This document shows positions 1 through 9,100 of a stretch of 64,000 bases of DNA, piece by piece. The notes under the pieces are model-generated. The model was not told where the DNA came from, ran no database searches, and saw only the letters and a list, made by a program, of their open reading frames with translations. The stretch is from Symbiodinium natans. Lineage: Eukaryota; Sar; Dinophyceae; Suessiales; Symbiodiniaceae. How positions within the stretch are numbered: the first letter of the stretch is position 1; each line of letters opens with the position of its first letter. The stretch lies in NCBI GenBank assembly GCA_905221605.1, contig CAJNDS010002550.1:1-64000 (forward strand), written 5' to 3'. The position numbers and the translations under genes were made by a program.

Positions 1-165
1 CCCTAAACCTTAAACCTTAAACCCTAAACCCTAAACCCTAAACCCTAAACCCTAATTAAACCCTAAACCCTAATTAAGACCCTAAACCCTAAACCCTAAA
101 CCCTAATTAATTAATTAAACCCTAAACCCTAATTAAACCCTAATTAAACCCTAAACCTAGTGGCT
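1..165. repeat. Telomeric C-strand array at the left edge
   Basis: The array is (CCCTAAA)n with many CCCTAATTAA variants. C-strand repeat reading 5' to 3' at a left edge is the orientation of a true left telomere. The units are degenerate, so this could be the proximal, aged part of a telomere or simply the first of many internal arrays. Confidence 0.85.
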
Positions 166-192
166 TTGCATCTCAGGAAGACTCAGACGAAG

Positions 193-315
193 ATGGCCGT
201 CTTCCTGAGCTTTGCCCTCCTCAGTGGGCTCAGCTTGGCCAGCTGCTGGGCTGCATTTAGCTTCAGTGAGGGCTTGCATTTAGGCACTGAGACAGGAGTG
301 AGTGCTTGCATCTAG
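193..315 (+). CDS. 40-aa small ORF with signal-peptide-like N terminus
   Basis: An ATG at 193 opens 40 codons ending at TAG 313-315. The product starts MAVFLSFALLSGLSLASCWA, a short hydrophobic stretch ending in small residues, as in a signal peptide. It then has about 20 polar residues ending in a Cys. It lies between the left telomeric array and the zinc-ribbon gene and shares the local CTNAG-rich composition. I do not recognise it. It could be a tiny secreted peptide, a first exon coding for a signal peptide, or chance. Confidence 0.35.
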   Translation: MAVFLSFALLSGLSLASCWAAFSFSEGLHLGTETGVSACI

Positions 316-417
316 GACTCAGACAGAGCTTGAGCATGAGGAACTTGTTTTTCTTCAGAGCACTTTTGGTTCTCAGCATCCCCAGCAGCAAGCCTCTGAG
401 CAAGTACATTCTGAGCC

Positions 418-1449
418 ATGTCCTTCCCTCCAGTGAAGTCTCAGGGTGCTCCTCCTAAGGCAGTAGGGCCTTATCACGGAGCCCCTCAGGGATTCACTCA
501 GGGCAACCCTGTGCTGCCTCAGAGTTTCGTGCCTCAGCCAATTCCTCCGCCACCTTTCACGAGGCTTTTTCGTTCCACAGTGAGGGATCCTGAGCAGACC
601 CTTCAGTATGACCGTCCTCACTCGTATGAGGCTGAGCCGTACTTTGAGTGCCCAGGCTGTCTGAGGCAGAACAAGGGCACTAAGATCTACCTGACTCGCA
701 TCCTTTTTCAGACCCGGTGCATCTATTGCCGCTCCTCATGGCCTGCCTCAGCCATCCTTCAGTGGCACCAGCAGGTGATGCCTCTGATTGAGGACCTGCC
801 CTGGGGAAGGCACTTAGACATCCGCTTCAGGGTCTTCGCTCAGGAGAAGCCAGGCCCACTGAGAGGGTTGGATGTCAGCTTTGGCCCAGCTCCCTCCTCA
901 GGTGGGGCTCCTGAGGCTGCTCCTAAGGCACCACCTCCGCCACTGCCTGAGGATGAGGATGAGGAAATCTCAGCAGAGGTGGTTCACAAGTGGCTGAGGA
1001 CGACCGACTCCAGCCTGAGTGCCTGCACCTTCCGCCTGAGGGGTCATGGCTACTCTGAGAACACCCTGAGGGGCAGTGTCGCGAAGATCAGGGACCTGAG
1101 TGGGGAGGCTAAGGAGATGGTTAAGGACCTCAAAGACCAGCTGAGGGACATCGAGGCCCTCATCGCTGAGCTGGACGACTTTCAGGAGGACCACCTTGAG
1201 GAAGCCTTAGACCTGGCTCAGCAGGTCCAGGATAGGCTGGATGCCAAGGCCGCTCAGGCAGCTGAGCCAGCTCCTGAGCCCAAGGCCTCGCCTCAGCACA
1301 CGCCCCTTCCTGAGACGAGCAACCTGAGTGCTGCCGAGCAGGAGCAGCTGAGGGCACTCCTTCAGAAGATGAACCAGAACCAGCCCTCAGCATCGTCCTC
1401 AGGCTTGCCTGAGACTTCCTCCACCCAAAGCTGGCTTGCACATCAGTGA
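418..1449 (+). CDS. Zinc-ribbon and coiled-coil protein of unknown function
   Basis: The protein has 343 aa. The start is firm because an in-frame TGA (412-414) lies one codon before the ATG. The first 60 residues are rich in Pro and Gln. At about residues 77-102 there are two CxxC pairs (CPGC and CIYC) about 22 residues apart, a typical zinc-ribbon layout. A Pro/Glu-rich acidic linker follows (about 155-185), then a charged helical stretch (about 225-285) that should form a coiled coil, and a Gln/Ser/Pro-rich tail. No catalytic motif is visible. The base composition is strongly CTNAG-rich, as in the transposase ORF at 6191, so the two may belong to the same element or gene family (inference). 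A nucleic-acid or protein-binding role would fit but is not shown. Confidence 0.7.
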   Translation: MSFPPVKSQGAPPKAVGPYHGAPQGFTQGNPVLPQSFVPQPIPPPPFTRLFRSTVRDPEQTLQYDRPHSYEAEPYFECPGCLRQNKGTKIYLTRILFQTRCIYCRSSWPASAILQWHQQVMPLIEDLPWGRHLDIRFRVFAQEKPGPLRGLDVSFGPAPSSGGAPEAAPKAPPPPLPEDEDEEISAEVVHKWLRTTDSSLSACTFRLRGHGYSENTLRGSVAKIRDLSGEAKEMVKDLKDQLRDIEALIAELDDFQEDHLEEALDLAQQVQDRLDAKAAQAAEPAPEPKASPQHTPLPETSNLSAAEQEQLRALLQKMNQNQPSASSSGLPETSSTQSWLAHQ

Positions 1450-1529
1450 AAGCTGCCTGAGTCAGCACTGAGTGTCTGCTGAGGGAGACTGAGTTTTTGC
1501 ATTGTCTCCTGAGAGAGACCGGTTTTTGA

Positions 1530-1724
1530 GCAGGCCTGAGCGAAAAGGAGTGCCTCAGTGAAGCCATAATTAATGAATTCAGTGGGTTTCAGCATTCCTT
1601 GAGTTCTGCATGTTCTCGCATCTCAGGTCCAGTCACCTCAGAGCTGTCGGTTCTGGTGACTCAGCTCAAGGACTGGGGTTTTGACGCCTCAGTCTGGGTT
1701 GCTCAGCTGCATTCTGGGGTTTAA
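1530..1724 (+). CDS. Open coding-like fragment, no ATG
   Basis: The frame is open for 64 codons from just after TGA 1527-1529 to TAA 1722-1724. The last part reads ELSVLVTQLKDWGFDASVW, an amphipathic, protein-like composition. There is no ATG, so it would have to be an exon or a gene remnant. It directly follows the zinc-ribbon gene and has the same CTNAG-rich codon pattern. Confidence 0.35.
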   Translation, partial: AGLSEKECLSEAIINEFSGFQHSLSSACSRISGPVTSELSVLVTQLKDWGFDASVWVAQLHSGV

Positions 1725-1782
1725 TCAAGGGTTTAGGGTTAAGTGCACCCTGCAGGGTTTGCGAAACCTCAGCAAACCCTGA

Positions 1783-1974
1783 AGAACAAGCTCCCTCAGC
1801 CGTGCTCAGGCTCAGATCTTCGTCCTGAGCTTCGTCTTGGGGGTCGCCTTCAAGACTTACAAGTTCATGAGTGACGTCCTGTGGTACCTGAAAGCTCAGG
1901 ACACATGTCTCAGTTCAGATCTGAGCGAGCACCCTGAGCCTCCATGCAAGCCCAAAAACCTTAATCCTAATTAG
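1783..1974 (+). CDS. Open coding-like fragment with hydrophobic segment
   Basis: The frame is open for 63 codons between TGA and TAG. It contains the hydrophobic run IFVLSFVLGVAF, then KTYKFMSDVLWYLKAQD. It may be an exon remnant with a membrane segment. An overlapping frame is also open for part of the length, so the frame is not certain. Confidence 0.3.
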   Translation, partial: RTSSLSRAQAQIFVLSFVLGVAFKTYKFMSDVLWYLKAQDTCLSSDLSEHPEPPCKPKNLNPN

Positions 1975-2060
1975 ACCCTAAGCCCTAATTAAGCCCCAGA
2001 CCCTCTCCCGAAACCTTGATTAACCCTAAGCCCTAATGAAACCCTAAACCCTAAACCCTC

Positions 2061-2132
2061 GAGGAGGAATGGCTGAGTGCTATCTCAGACAGGGTCTCCC
2101 ACATTGAGCGCCGAGACTCAGGCAGCACCTAA
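2061..2132 (+). CDS. Short coding-like fragment
   Basis: 23 codons ending in TAA read EEEWLSAISDRVSHIERRD and so on, a helical, protein-like composition. It lies between telomeric tracts and resembles the other CTNAG-rich fragments of this region. Confidence 0.3.
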   Translation, partial: EEEWLSAISDRVSHIERRDSGST

Positions 2133-2240
2133 GGAAAACCCACAAACCCAGAATTCCCTAAGCCCTTAAACCCCTAAAGCCCTGAGCCCTTAAACGCCTT
2201 AGGTTGGTCTTAGTTTATCCGTCAATTAACACAACTCCTA

Positions 2241-2424
2241 GGGGTTTAGGGTTTAGGGTTAGTAGTTTAGGGGTTTAGGGGTTTAGGGGTTTAGGGGTTT
2301 CGGGGTTTAGGGGTTTAGGGGTTTAGGGGTTTAGGGGTTTAGGGGTTTAGGGGTTTAGGGGCTTAGGGGTTTAGGGGTTTAGGGGTTTAGGGGTTTAGGG
2401 GTTTAGGGGTTTAGGGGTTTACTA
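2241..2424. repeat. (TTTAGGGG)n variant telomere-like array
   Basis: About 20 near-perfect copies of the 8-mer TTTAGGGG, one G longer than the telomeric heptamer, with only a few substitutions. Confidence 0.9.
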
Positions 2425-2454
2425 TTCTTGGCAATCTGAGGCCAAGATCATTCC

Positions 2455-2544
2455 TCAGGAGATTCCTGGGATGCCCTGAGGCACCTCAGCCAGGTCTTCT
2501 ACGAGTTCGACCCTGAGGCTGAGCATGAGGAAACTCCTCAGTAA
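2455..2544 (+). CDS. Short coding-like fragment
   Basis: The frame reads GDSWDALRHLSQVFYEFDPE and ends at TAA 2542-2544 after an acidic tail. Codon choice (cct gag, gct gag, cct cag) matches the neighbouring ORFs. It sits between a G-strand and a C-strand telomeric array. Confidence 0.4.
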   Translation, partial: SGDSWDALRHLSQVFYEFDPEAEHEETPQ

Positions 2545-2571
2545 GCCAACCCTCAGACCAACGAAACCCTA

Positions 2572-2755
2572 CAACCTAAACCCTAAACCCTAAACCCTAA
2601 TGAAACCCTAAAACCCTAAACCCTAAACGCTAAACCCTAAACCCTAAACCCTAAACCCTAAACCCTAAACCCTAATTAAACCCTAAACCCTAAACCCTAA
2701 ACCCTAAACCCTAATTAATTAAGCCCTAGACCCTAATTAAACTCTAAGCCCTAAT
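2572..2755. repeat. Telomeric C-strand array with AATTAA variants
   Basis: (CCCTAAA)n interspersed with CCCTAATTAA units. The AATTAA variant is concentrated in the first 4 kb of the window. Confidence 0.85.
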
Positions 2756-2760
2756 TAACC

Positions 2761-2877
2761 TCCGAAAGCAATTCTCAGGCAGGTGGTGCTCAGATCCTGA
2801 AGGACATGTTCCTGAGGGTTCGCACTTCCTTAGGGAAGCAGACTGCTTGGGAACCTGAGGCCACCCTGTTGCACTAA
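2761..2877 (+). CDS. Short coding-like fragment
   Basis: 38 codons ending at TAA 2875-2877. The central part reads AQILKDMFLRVRTSLGKQ, a protein-like amphipathic sequence. It is bordered by telomeric-type sequence. Confidence 0.4.
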   Translation, partial: SESNSQAGGAQILKDMFLRVRTSLGKQTAWEPEATLLH

Positions 2878-2941
2878 GTTCTAGTTTTGCTGAGGTTTTG
2901 ATAACCCTAATTAATTAAAACCCAAACCTTGCTCAGCTTAG

Positions 2942-3043
2942 GCTTTTCGAGCTGAGTGGGATGTGCTCCTCAGCACGGCCATCCTCAGTGTGAAATCAGA
3001 AGTCTTCTATTGGAGATTCCTGAGAGTGCCGCAGCAGAACTGA
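2942..3043 (+). CDS. Short coding-like fragment
   Basis: The frame is open from after TAG 2939-2941 to TGA 3041-3043. It reads AFRAEWDVLLSTAILSVKSE, then VFYWRFLRVPQQN. It resembles the other fragments of this subtelomeric block. Confidence 0.4.
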   Translation, partial: AFRAEWDVLLSTAILSVKSEVFYWRFLRVPQQN

Positions 3044-3088
3044 GGCATTTCTGAGTCAGTCCAGTAATTAACTAAGCAAAACCCCTGA

Positions 3089-3229
3089 ACTCAGGCACTC
3101 GATGGATGCACTGAGTCCAAGCCCGAGCACGAGAAGGTGCTGAGCAACCTGTTGAGGCCTGAGGTTACTCAGCTCTACTTCTCAGCAGCAGCCTGGACTG
3201 TTAGGGTTTGGGGTTTAGGGTTTGTTTAG
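3089..3229 (+). CDS. Short coding-like fragment running into telomeric repeat
   Basis: The frame opens after TGA 3086-3088 and reads KPEHEKVLSNLLRPEVTQLY. The protein-like part ends near 3201, where the frame enters G-strand telomeric repeat and stops at 3229. Confidence 0.35.
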   Translation, partial: TQALDGCTESKPEHEKVLSNLLRPEVTQLYFSAAAWTVRVWGLGFV

Positions 3230-3345
3230 GGTTTAATTAGGGTTTAGGGTTTCATTAATTAGGGTTTAGGGTTTAGGGTTTAGGGTTGAGGGTTTAGGGT
3301 TTAGGGTTTAGGGTTTAATTAGGGTTTAGGGTCTTGGGTTTTTGG
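3203..3345. repeat. Telomeric G-strand array
   Basis: (TTTAGGG)n with TTTAATTAGGG variants. Its orientation is opposite to the array at 2572-2755, so the fragments between them are bracketed by inverted telomeric repeats. Confidence 0.85.
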
Positions 3346-3473
3346 CATCTAAGGCACCCATTCAGACCAGGATGTCTGCCTTAGCATCCTGGTCCTCAGC
3401 ACGACACCTCTATCACCAGACTGAGAGCCGCCTGAGGTCCCTTCAGGAGAAAGTTGCTAAGACAGGCACTTAG
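3330..3473 (+). CDS. Short coding-like fragment
   Basis: The frame ends at TAG 3471-3473 and reads RHLYHQTESRLRSLQEKVAK near its end, a coiled-coil-like composition. The 5' edge lies in the telomeric array, so only about 42 codons (from 3345) are meaningful. Confidence 0.4.
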   Translation, partial: GLGFLASKAPIQTRMSALASWSSARHLYHQTESRLRSLQEKVAKTGT

Positions 3474-3557
3474 TCAGTCGTTTTGGGGTTTAATAAGGGT
3501 TGAGGGTTTAGGTTTAGGGGGTTCTTAGCTTTAGGCCAAAAGTAATAATCACCTTGA

Positions 3558-3680
3558 ACTAAGGCTCAGTGCCTCGAGGTGAGCTTCGCAGGCCTCAGCA
3601 GGATGCCTGAGGCTCCGGGCCAGCTGCCTGAGTGGAACACTGAGGCAGAAGCCACTAAGCTTCAAGATTTGGGACCCTAA
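3558..3680 (+). CDS. Short coding-like fragment
   Basis: 40 codons between TGA 3555-3557 and TAA 3678-3680. The middle reads PEAPGQLPEWNTEAEATKLQ. Its 3' edge passes directly into a C-strand telomeric array. Confidence 0.35.
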   Translation, partial: TKAQCLEVSFAGLSRMPEAPGQLPEWNTEAEATKLQDLGP

Positions 3681-3962
3681 ACCCTAAAGAAACCCTAAAC
3701 CCTAATTAAGCCCTAATTAATTAAACCCCAAACCCTAAACCCTAAACCCTAAACCCTCAACCCTAAACCCTAAACCCTAAACCCTAATTAAACCCTAGAC
3801 CCTAAAGCCTAAACCCTAAACCCTAATTAAACCCTAAACCCTAAACCCTAAACCCTAAACCCTGTCGTCGTCGTAGTAGTAATTGCTTACACCCTAAACC
3901 CTAATGAAACCTAAACCCTAAACCCTAATTAAACCCTAATTAATTAAACCCTAGACCGTGCC
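3673..3962. repeat. Telomeric C-strand array, long, with variants
   Basis: (CCCTAAA)n with CCCTAATTAA variants, interrupted near 3864-3888 by a short GTCGTCGTCGTAGTAGTAAT-type insert. Confidence 0.85.
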
Positions 3963-4028
3963 CTAAGCCCGTCTGAGGTGAAGAAGTGGCAGACTGAGCT
4001 CCGCCAATCAGGCCGAGCTCAGGCCTAA
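3954..4028 (+). CDS. Short coding-like fragment
   Basis: The frame reads SEVKKWQTELRQSGRAQA and stops at TAA 4026-4028. It is the last of the CTNAG-rich fragments before the microsatellite and satellite block. Confidence 0.3.
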   Translation, partial: DRALSPSEVKKWQTELRQSGRAQA

Positions 4029-4061
4029 AGGGCCTCAGACAGACAGCAGCAGACAGTTTGA

Positions 4062-4086
4062 GTGTGTGTGTGTGTGTGTGTGTGTG
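4062..4086. repeat. (GT)n microsatellite
   Basis: About 12 uninterrupted GT dinucleotides. Confidence 0.95.
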
Positions 4087-4156
4087 CAAAAGTCAGCTCT
4101 CTTCTGTTCTCAGAGATGAATAATTACCCTAAGACCCTAATTCAGCAATGAATGGC

Positions 4157-5763
4157 AAAATCAAGAGGCCCGCCTTTAAAGGCAAACAGCCGGGATTCCG
4201 AAATCGGGGCTCCGGGCCGGGGCCTTGACATTAAAGAGGGTCCCGAATCAGTCCCATTATTCCGGGTCCAAGGGGGGCCCTGGACCACCCCCTTGCCGGA
4301 TTGAGGGGGACCAATTTTTCAAAAGGTTTCCTTAAAGGAAAATATTGGTTTCGGGCCGGTCGGAATTCCGGAAATCGGCCTTTGAAATCCTGAGGCCCGG
4401 CTTTAAAATCAAAAGGCCCGCCTTTAAAGGCAAACAGCCGGGATTCCGAAATCGGGGCTCCGGGCCGGGGCCTTGACATTAAAGAGGGTCCCGAATCAGT
4501 CCCATTATTCCGGGTCCAAGGGGGGCCCTGGACCACCCCCTTGCCGGATTGAGGGGGACCAATTTTTCAAAAGGTTTCCTTAAAGGAAAATATTGGTTTC
4601 GGGCCGGTCGGAATTCCGGAAATCGGCCTTTGAAATCCTGAGGCCCGGCTTTAAAATCAAAAGGCCCGCCTTTAAAGGCAAACAGCCGGGATTCCGAAAT
4701 CGGGGCTCCGGGCCGGGGCCTTGACATTAAAGAGGGTCCCGAATCAGTCCCATTATTCCGGGTCCAAGGGGGGCCCTGGACCACCCCCTTGCCGGATTGA
4801 GGGGGACCAATTTTTCAAAAGGTTTCCTTAAAGGAAAATATTGGTTTCGGGCCGGTCGGAATTCCGGAAATCGGCCTTTGAAATCCTGAGGCCCGGCTTT
4901 AAAATCAAGAGGCCCGCCTTTAAAGGCAAACAGCCGGGATTCCGAAATCGGGGCTCCGGGCCGGGGCCTTGACATTAAAGAGGGCCCCGAATCAGTCCCA
5001 TTATTCCGGGTCCAAGGGGGGCCCTGGACCACCCCCTTGCCGGATTGAGGGGGACCAATTTTTCAAAAGGTTTCCTTAAAGGAAAATATTGGTTTCGGGC
5101 CGGTCGGAATTCCGGAAATCGGCCTTTGAAATCCTGAGGCCCGGCTTTAAAATCAAGAGGCCCGCCTTTAAAGGCAAACAGCCGGGATTCCGAAATCGGG
5201 GCTCCGGGCCGGGGCCTTGACATTAAAGAGGGTCCCGAATCAGTCCCATTATTCCGGGTCCAAGGGGGGCCCTGGACCACCCCCTTGCCGGATTGAGGGG
5301 GACCAATTTTTCAAAAGGTTTCCTTAAAGGAAAATATTGGTTTCGGGCCGGTCGGAATTCCGGAAATCGGCCTTTGAAATCCTAAGGCCCGGCTTTAAAA
5401 TCAAAAAGGCCCGCCTTTAAAGGCAAACAGCCCGGATTCCGAAATCGGGGCTCCGGGCCGGGGCCTTGACATTAAAGAGGGTCCCGAATCAGTCCCATTA
5501 TTCCGGGTCCAAGGGGGGCCCTGGACCACCCCCTTGCCGGATTGAGGGGGACCAATTTTTCAAAAGGTTTCCTTAAAGGAAAATATTGGTTTCGGGCCGG
5601 TCGGAATTCCGGAAATCGGCCTTTGAAATCCTAAGGCCCGGCTTTAAATCAAAAGGCCCGCCTTTAAAGGCAAACAGCACGGGTTCCGAAATCGGGCCTC
5701 CCGGCCGGGGCTTTGACATTAAAGAGGGCCCCGAATCAGTCCCATTATTCCGGGTCCAAGATC
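4157..5763. repeat. 248-bp tandem satellite, six full copies plus a partial one
   Basis: The same landmark recurs at 4161, 4409, 4657, 4905, 5153, 5401 and 5649, exactly 248 bp apart. Copies differ by a few substitutions; the last two carry small indels and the last is partial, ending near 5763. Because 248 is not a multiple of three, the minus-strand open frame of about 101 codons in each unit shifts frame between copies, so I do not call it coding. Units contain several short palindromes (for example ATTCCGGAAT-like and CCTTTAAAGG). No CTNAG enrichment is seen inside the array, so it appears to be a separate insertion in the subtelomere. Confidence 0.95.
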
Positions 5764-5828
5764 CATCGCCAACATAAAAAACCTTAAGGAAACCCTAACT
5801 AATTATTTAAGGCCTTCATCCTTCCTGA

Positions 5829-6160
5829 GCACAGGCCTTCCAAGTCAGAGCCAAAGGGGGCGGGCCAGCCTCAGAAACACCCAGCAAGACTCCTGAGAAG
5901 CCACAGCAGGGCAGCCCAGAGCAGAGCAGCCCGAGCCAGGCTTCTCAGCAGATCGTGAGCACTCCATCTCAGTCAACTGTGCGAAAAGGTCTGCAGTATG
6001 GCCTGACGAAGTTCTTCGGAACACCTGAGCAAAAGGCAGCTTCTCAGCCGGTCTCAGACCTGCAGTTGACACCTTTCCACAGGAGCCACAAGAGCAGAGC
6101 TCAGCTCGAGTCCGAAGCATCTAAGGCGGCCTTTGAAGCTCTTGTGCCCCTGAGGCCGGG
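5829..6160 (+). pseudogene. Frame-shifted 5' part of the transposase gene
   Basis: An open frame with no ATG runs from after TGA 5826-5828. It begins Pro/Ser/Gln-rich and then reads STVRKGLQYGLTKFFGTPEQ. Near 6138-6160 the downstream frame takes over in sequence character, reading PEAGKRKPQKGRIE just before the ATG at 6191. One frameshift would join the two, so this is probably the broken N-terminal part of the same protein. Composition is CTNAG-rich like the main ORF. Confidence 0.5.
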
Positions 6161-6190
6161 AAGAGGAAGCCTCAGAAAGGTCGCATCGAG

Positions 6191-9100
6191 ATGACAGCCA
6201 ATCGAAAGAAGCTCATTGCTCAGGACTTGGCTGAGTCCAAGTCTCAGTTTTCCAACCTGAGCGAGTTCTGGACTGCCATGATCGCGAAGCATGGCTTGTC
6301 GAAGAAACAGCTCAGCAGGATCGTCAGGCAAAGTGATGCCTATGCAGCAATGAGCCAGAAACCTCTTCTGCAAGGAAGCTCTAAGAACAAGAGGCGAGTC
6401 AGGGTTTCAGGTGCTGGCCGGAAGGCGCCTTACCCTGAGGTCCTTGCGACCCTTTCTCAGTGGCTGGCTGTTGAGCGAGCCTGTGGCCACACCATCACCC
6501 ACCAGGACTTCTTCCAGGAGTTCTTATTTCAGCTCAGGCTCTCCGCCACGAAGTCTCATCTTCGGGCAGAAGATCCGGGCCTCAGCAACCTCAAGAAGGC
6601 TGAGTTCCAGCAGGATGCTGAGGACAAAGAGACCAGGGCTCAGAAGCTGAGCAAGAGCAAGGCCTACCGAAGGAGCTTCACTCAGAAGCTCCTCCGATGG
6701 ACCAAGGCTAAGTTCACCACCTCAGAGGTCGTGAGCAACATTAGCAGCCTTGAGTCCCAGGTCAGGTGCAAGCTCACCTGGCAAGAGTTTGACTGGTGCC
6801 TCTGGCTGGCCAGCCTCAGCTCTCTTGCTGAGCTCTCTTCTGAGAAGAGAGTGGCAGACCCTGAGGACTTCCTGAAGCACAGGACTGACTTAGCCATCGG
6901 CTTCTCTGATCAGGTGCCTCTGTGGGCTAAGGCAACAGGCCGAAAGGCCGTGTTTGCTCAGGAGGAGCTCCACTCAGCTGAGACCACCAAGGACTTTTCT
7001 GAGGTCAGGCAAGCCATTGAGGATGTCATGAAGACTGACTCAGATGCAACCTTTGAAGTGGTTCCCATCAGCGACACAGGTGACAGCACTCCCCGAGTAC
7101 AGAAAGCCCTCAGCTTCGGCTCAGAAGGGTCAGGCACCGTCCGAAAGGCCCTGAGCTTCAGCAGCCTTAGCCCAGAGAAACCTCAGCTGGCCGAGGACCA
7201 AGCAGAGGAGCAGCAGCAGCCGAGGCTCAGGCACAGTCAGAAAGGCCCTGAGCTTCAGCAAGCAAAGAAGAAACAGAAGGCACTGCCTAAGGCCGGAGCT
7301 AAGACCACCTTAGGCTTCTCAGCCGACGAAAGATTCAGAATCACCTACGAGGCCCGTCAGGTGCTTCTTCAAGTCGTGGCTGAGCCCAGCAAGCCAGTCA
7401 TCGGCTTAGTGGGAAAGGGCTTGCTGGTCGTGCCGGGGCAATGGGCCCGCCTGAGCAACATCTCTCAGGATGGCAAGTGGATCCAGACTGAGAGGTTCAG
7501 GGTCGGGGCTAAGGAGAAGGTTCACTCAGCTGGTGCTTCAGTCGGCAAGATCTTGCTCAGCTATCGCAAGCTCAGGCAGGCTCACCCTGAGCTTGTCGCT
7601 AAGCTGGACATCATGAGCCAGCCAGCTGCGAACGTCGACTCAGTGATCCTGAGCTGGGTCATTGAGGGCCAGGCCACTGAGTACCCTTGCTCAGTCTGGC
7701 AGAGGGATTGCTTCAGCTCGGTCTTCTCAGACACGGCTGCTGAGTCGATGGCCTTAGCCCAGCAGATCAGCTGCTTAGTTGCTGCTAAGTGCACCTCTAA
7801 GCTCCAGATCACGGACTCAGACTTCGCCAGAGAGTTTAAGGCTGCCGTGAGGCACAAGCTGTCCGCCCTCAGGACAGACTTCCAGGAGAAGCAGAAAGAC
7901 TCAGGCGAGTCTGAGGTCTGGCGAGCAGGTGCCTTTGAGATCGTCACCTCAGTGGTCTGGGCTGAGGAGCAGCTGAGGCAGAAGAACGAAGAGCACTCCT
8001 GGGTTGTCAGGGCAGCCGTGAGGAATGGCCTTCTGGCCTACCGGCCGAACCCTGAGAGTGGGAAGCTCGAGCCCGTCACTGAGCAGCCTTGGGCTAAGGA
8101 GCTCGAGCTGAGGATGGGCAGTCGTCGCTTCCCAGCTGCCTGGCTCTCAGAGAGGCTGAAGTGGCTGGACGACTCAGGCAAACCCATCCAGGCAGACTGG
8201 TCTCTCAGCGACTCAGCTAAGCAGATTTCCGACCTCATCAGGTGGGAGTATTTCAACCCTGAGGAGGACCTTGAGCAGGAGGCTGAAGATGGAGGCTTTG
8301 ACCTAGATGCAGACCTTGCAGAGGATCTGGACCTGAGTCTGCAGAACAGCCTTTCCCTCAGGCTGCACCCAAAGCTCAGACGTGCAGCAGCTCGCAGAGC
8401 CCTTGAGGAGGGCTATGCTGAGAGAGTCAAGGACATCAGGAAAAAGGCAGAGCTGAGGAGGGAGAGGCTGAAGCACAGGAAAGCCTTCAGGGGCAAGCTT
8501 CTGCAAAGCTTGAGACAAAAGCTGCTGCTGAGCAGTCGGGCAGAAGCACTCAGTGAGGTTGTGCCTGTGAGAACAGAGACCAAAGGCCAGAAACTGAGTG
8601 CAACCACCAAGCCCTCAGCGAAGAACAAGCCCTCAGCAAAGAGCAAGGCCAGCAAGTTCCTCAAGTCTTCGGCTAAGAAGAAAGCAGGTAAAAAGCATGA
8701 GCACAAGGCCACAGTCGACAAGGTCATTGCTAAGGTCACAGCTAAGAAGAAGAAGGAGAAGAAGGCTCAGGCCAAAGCTGAGACCAAGGCCAAAGCTGAG
8801 ACCACAGAGACTGAGTCCGCAGCCCTGGCTCCTTTCCTTGAGAAAGAAGTCATTTGTGTCTCTGAGGCTGCCGGCCACATGCTCTTCGGCATTAAGGGCC
8901 TTGCCTCAGACTTCCAGTCAGGTCGCTACACTGTCATGACCGTGAGTGGCACCTTCGAGATCAGGTCTGAGCATCTGACCCTTTGGGAGCCCAAGACTGC
9001 TGAGTTCGTCTGGGCTCAGCTGAAATACCTCAGCAGGGCAGACACTCAAACAATCCTCCGGGCCATCTCCTGCTGGCCTGAGCCAAAGCTGAGGCACGAC

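Noticed and set aside
4231-5280. Repeated minus-strand 101-codon ORFs
   Set aside because: They are the same satellite unit. The 248-bp period shifts the frame in every copy, so they do not form a protein-coding repeat.
8413-8878. Ser/Leu-rich minus-strand ORFs opposite the transposase gene
   Set aside because: They are reverse shadows of the Lys/Ala-rich linker of the + strand gene.
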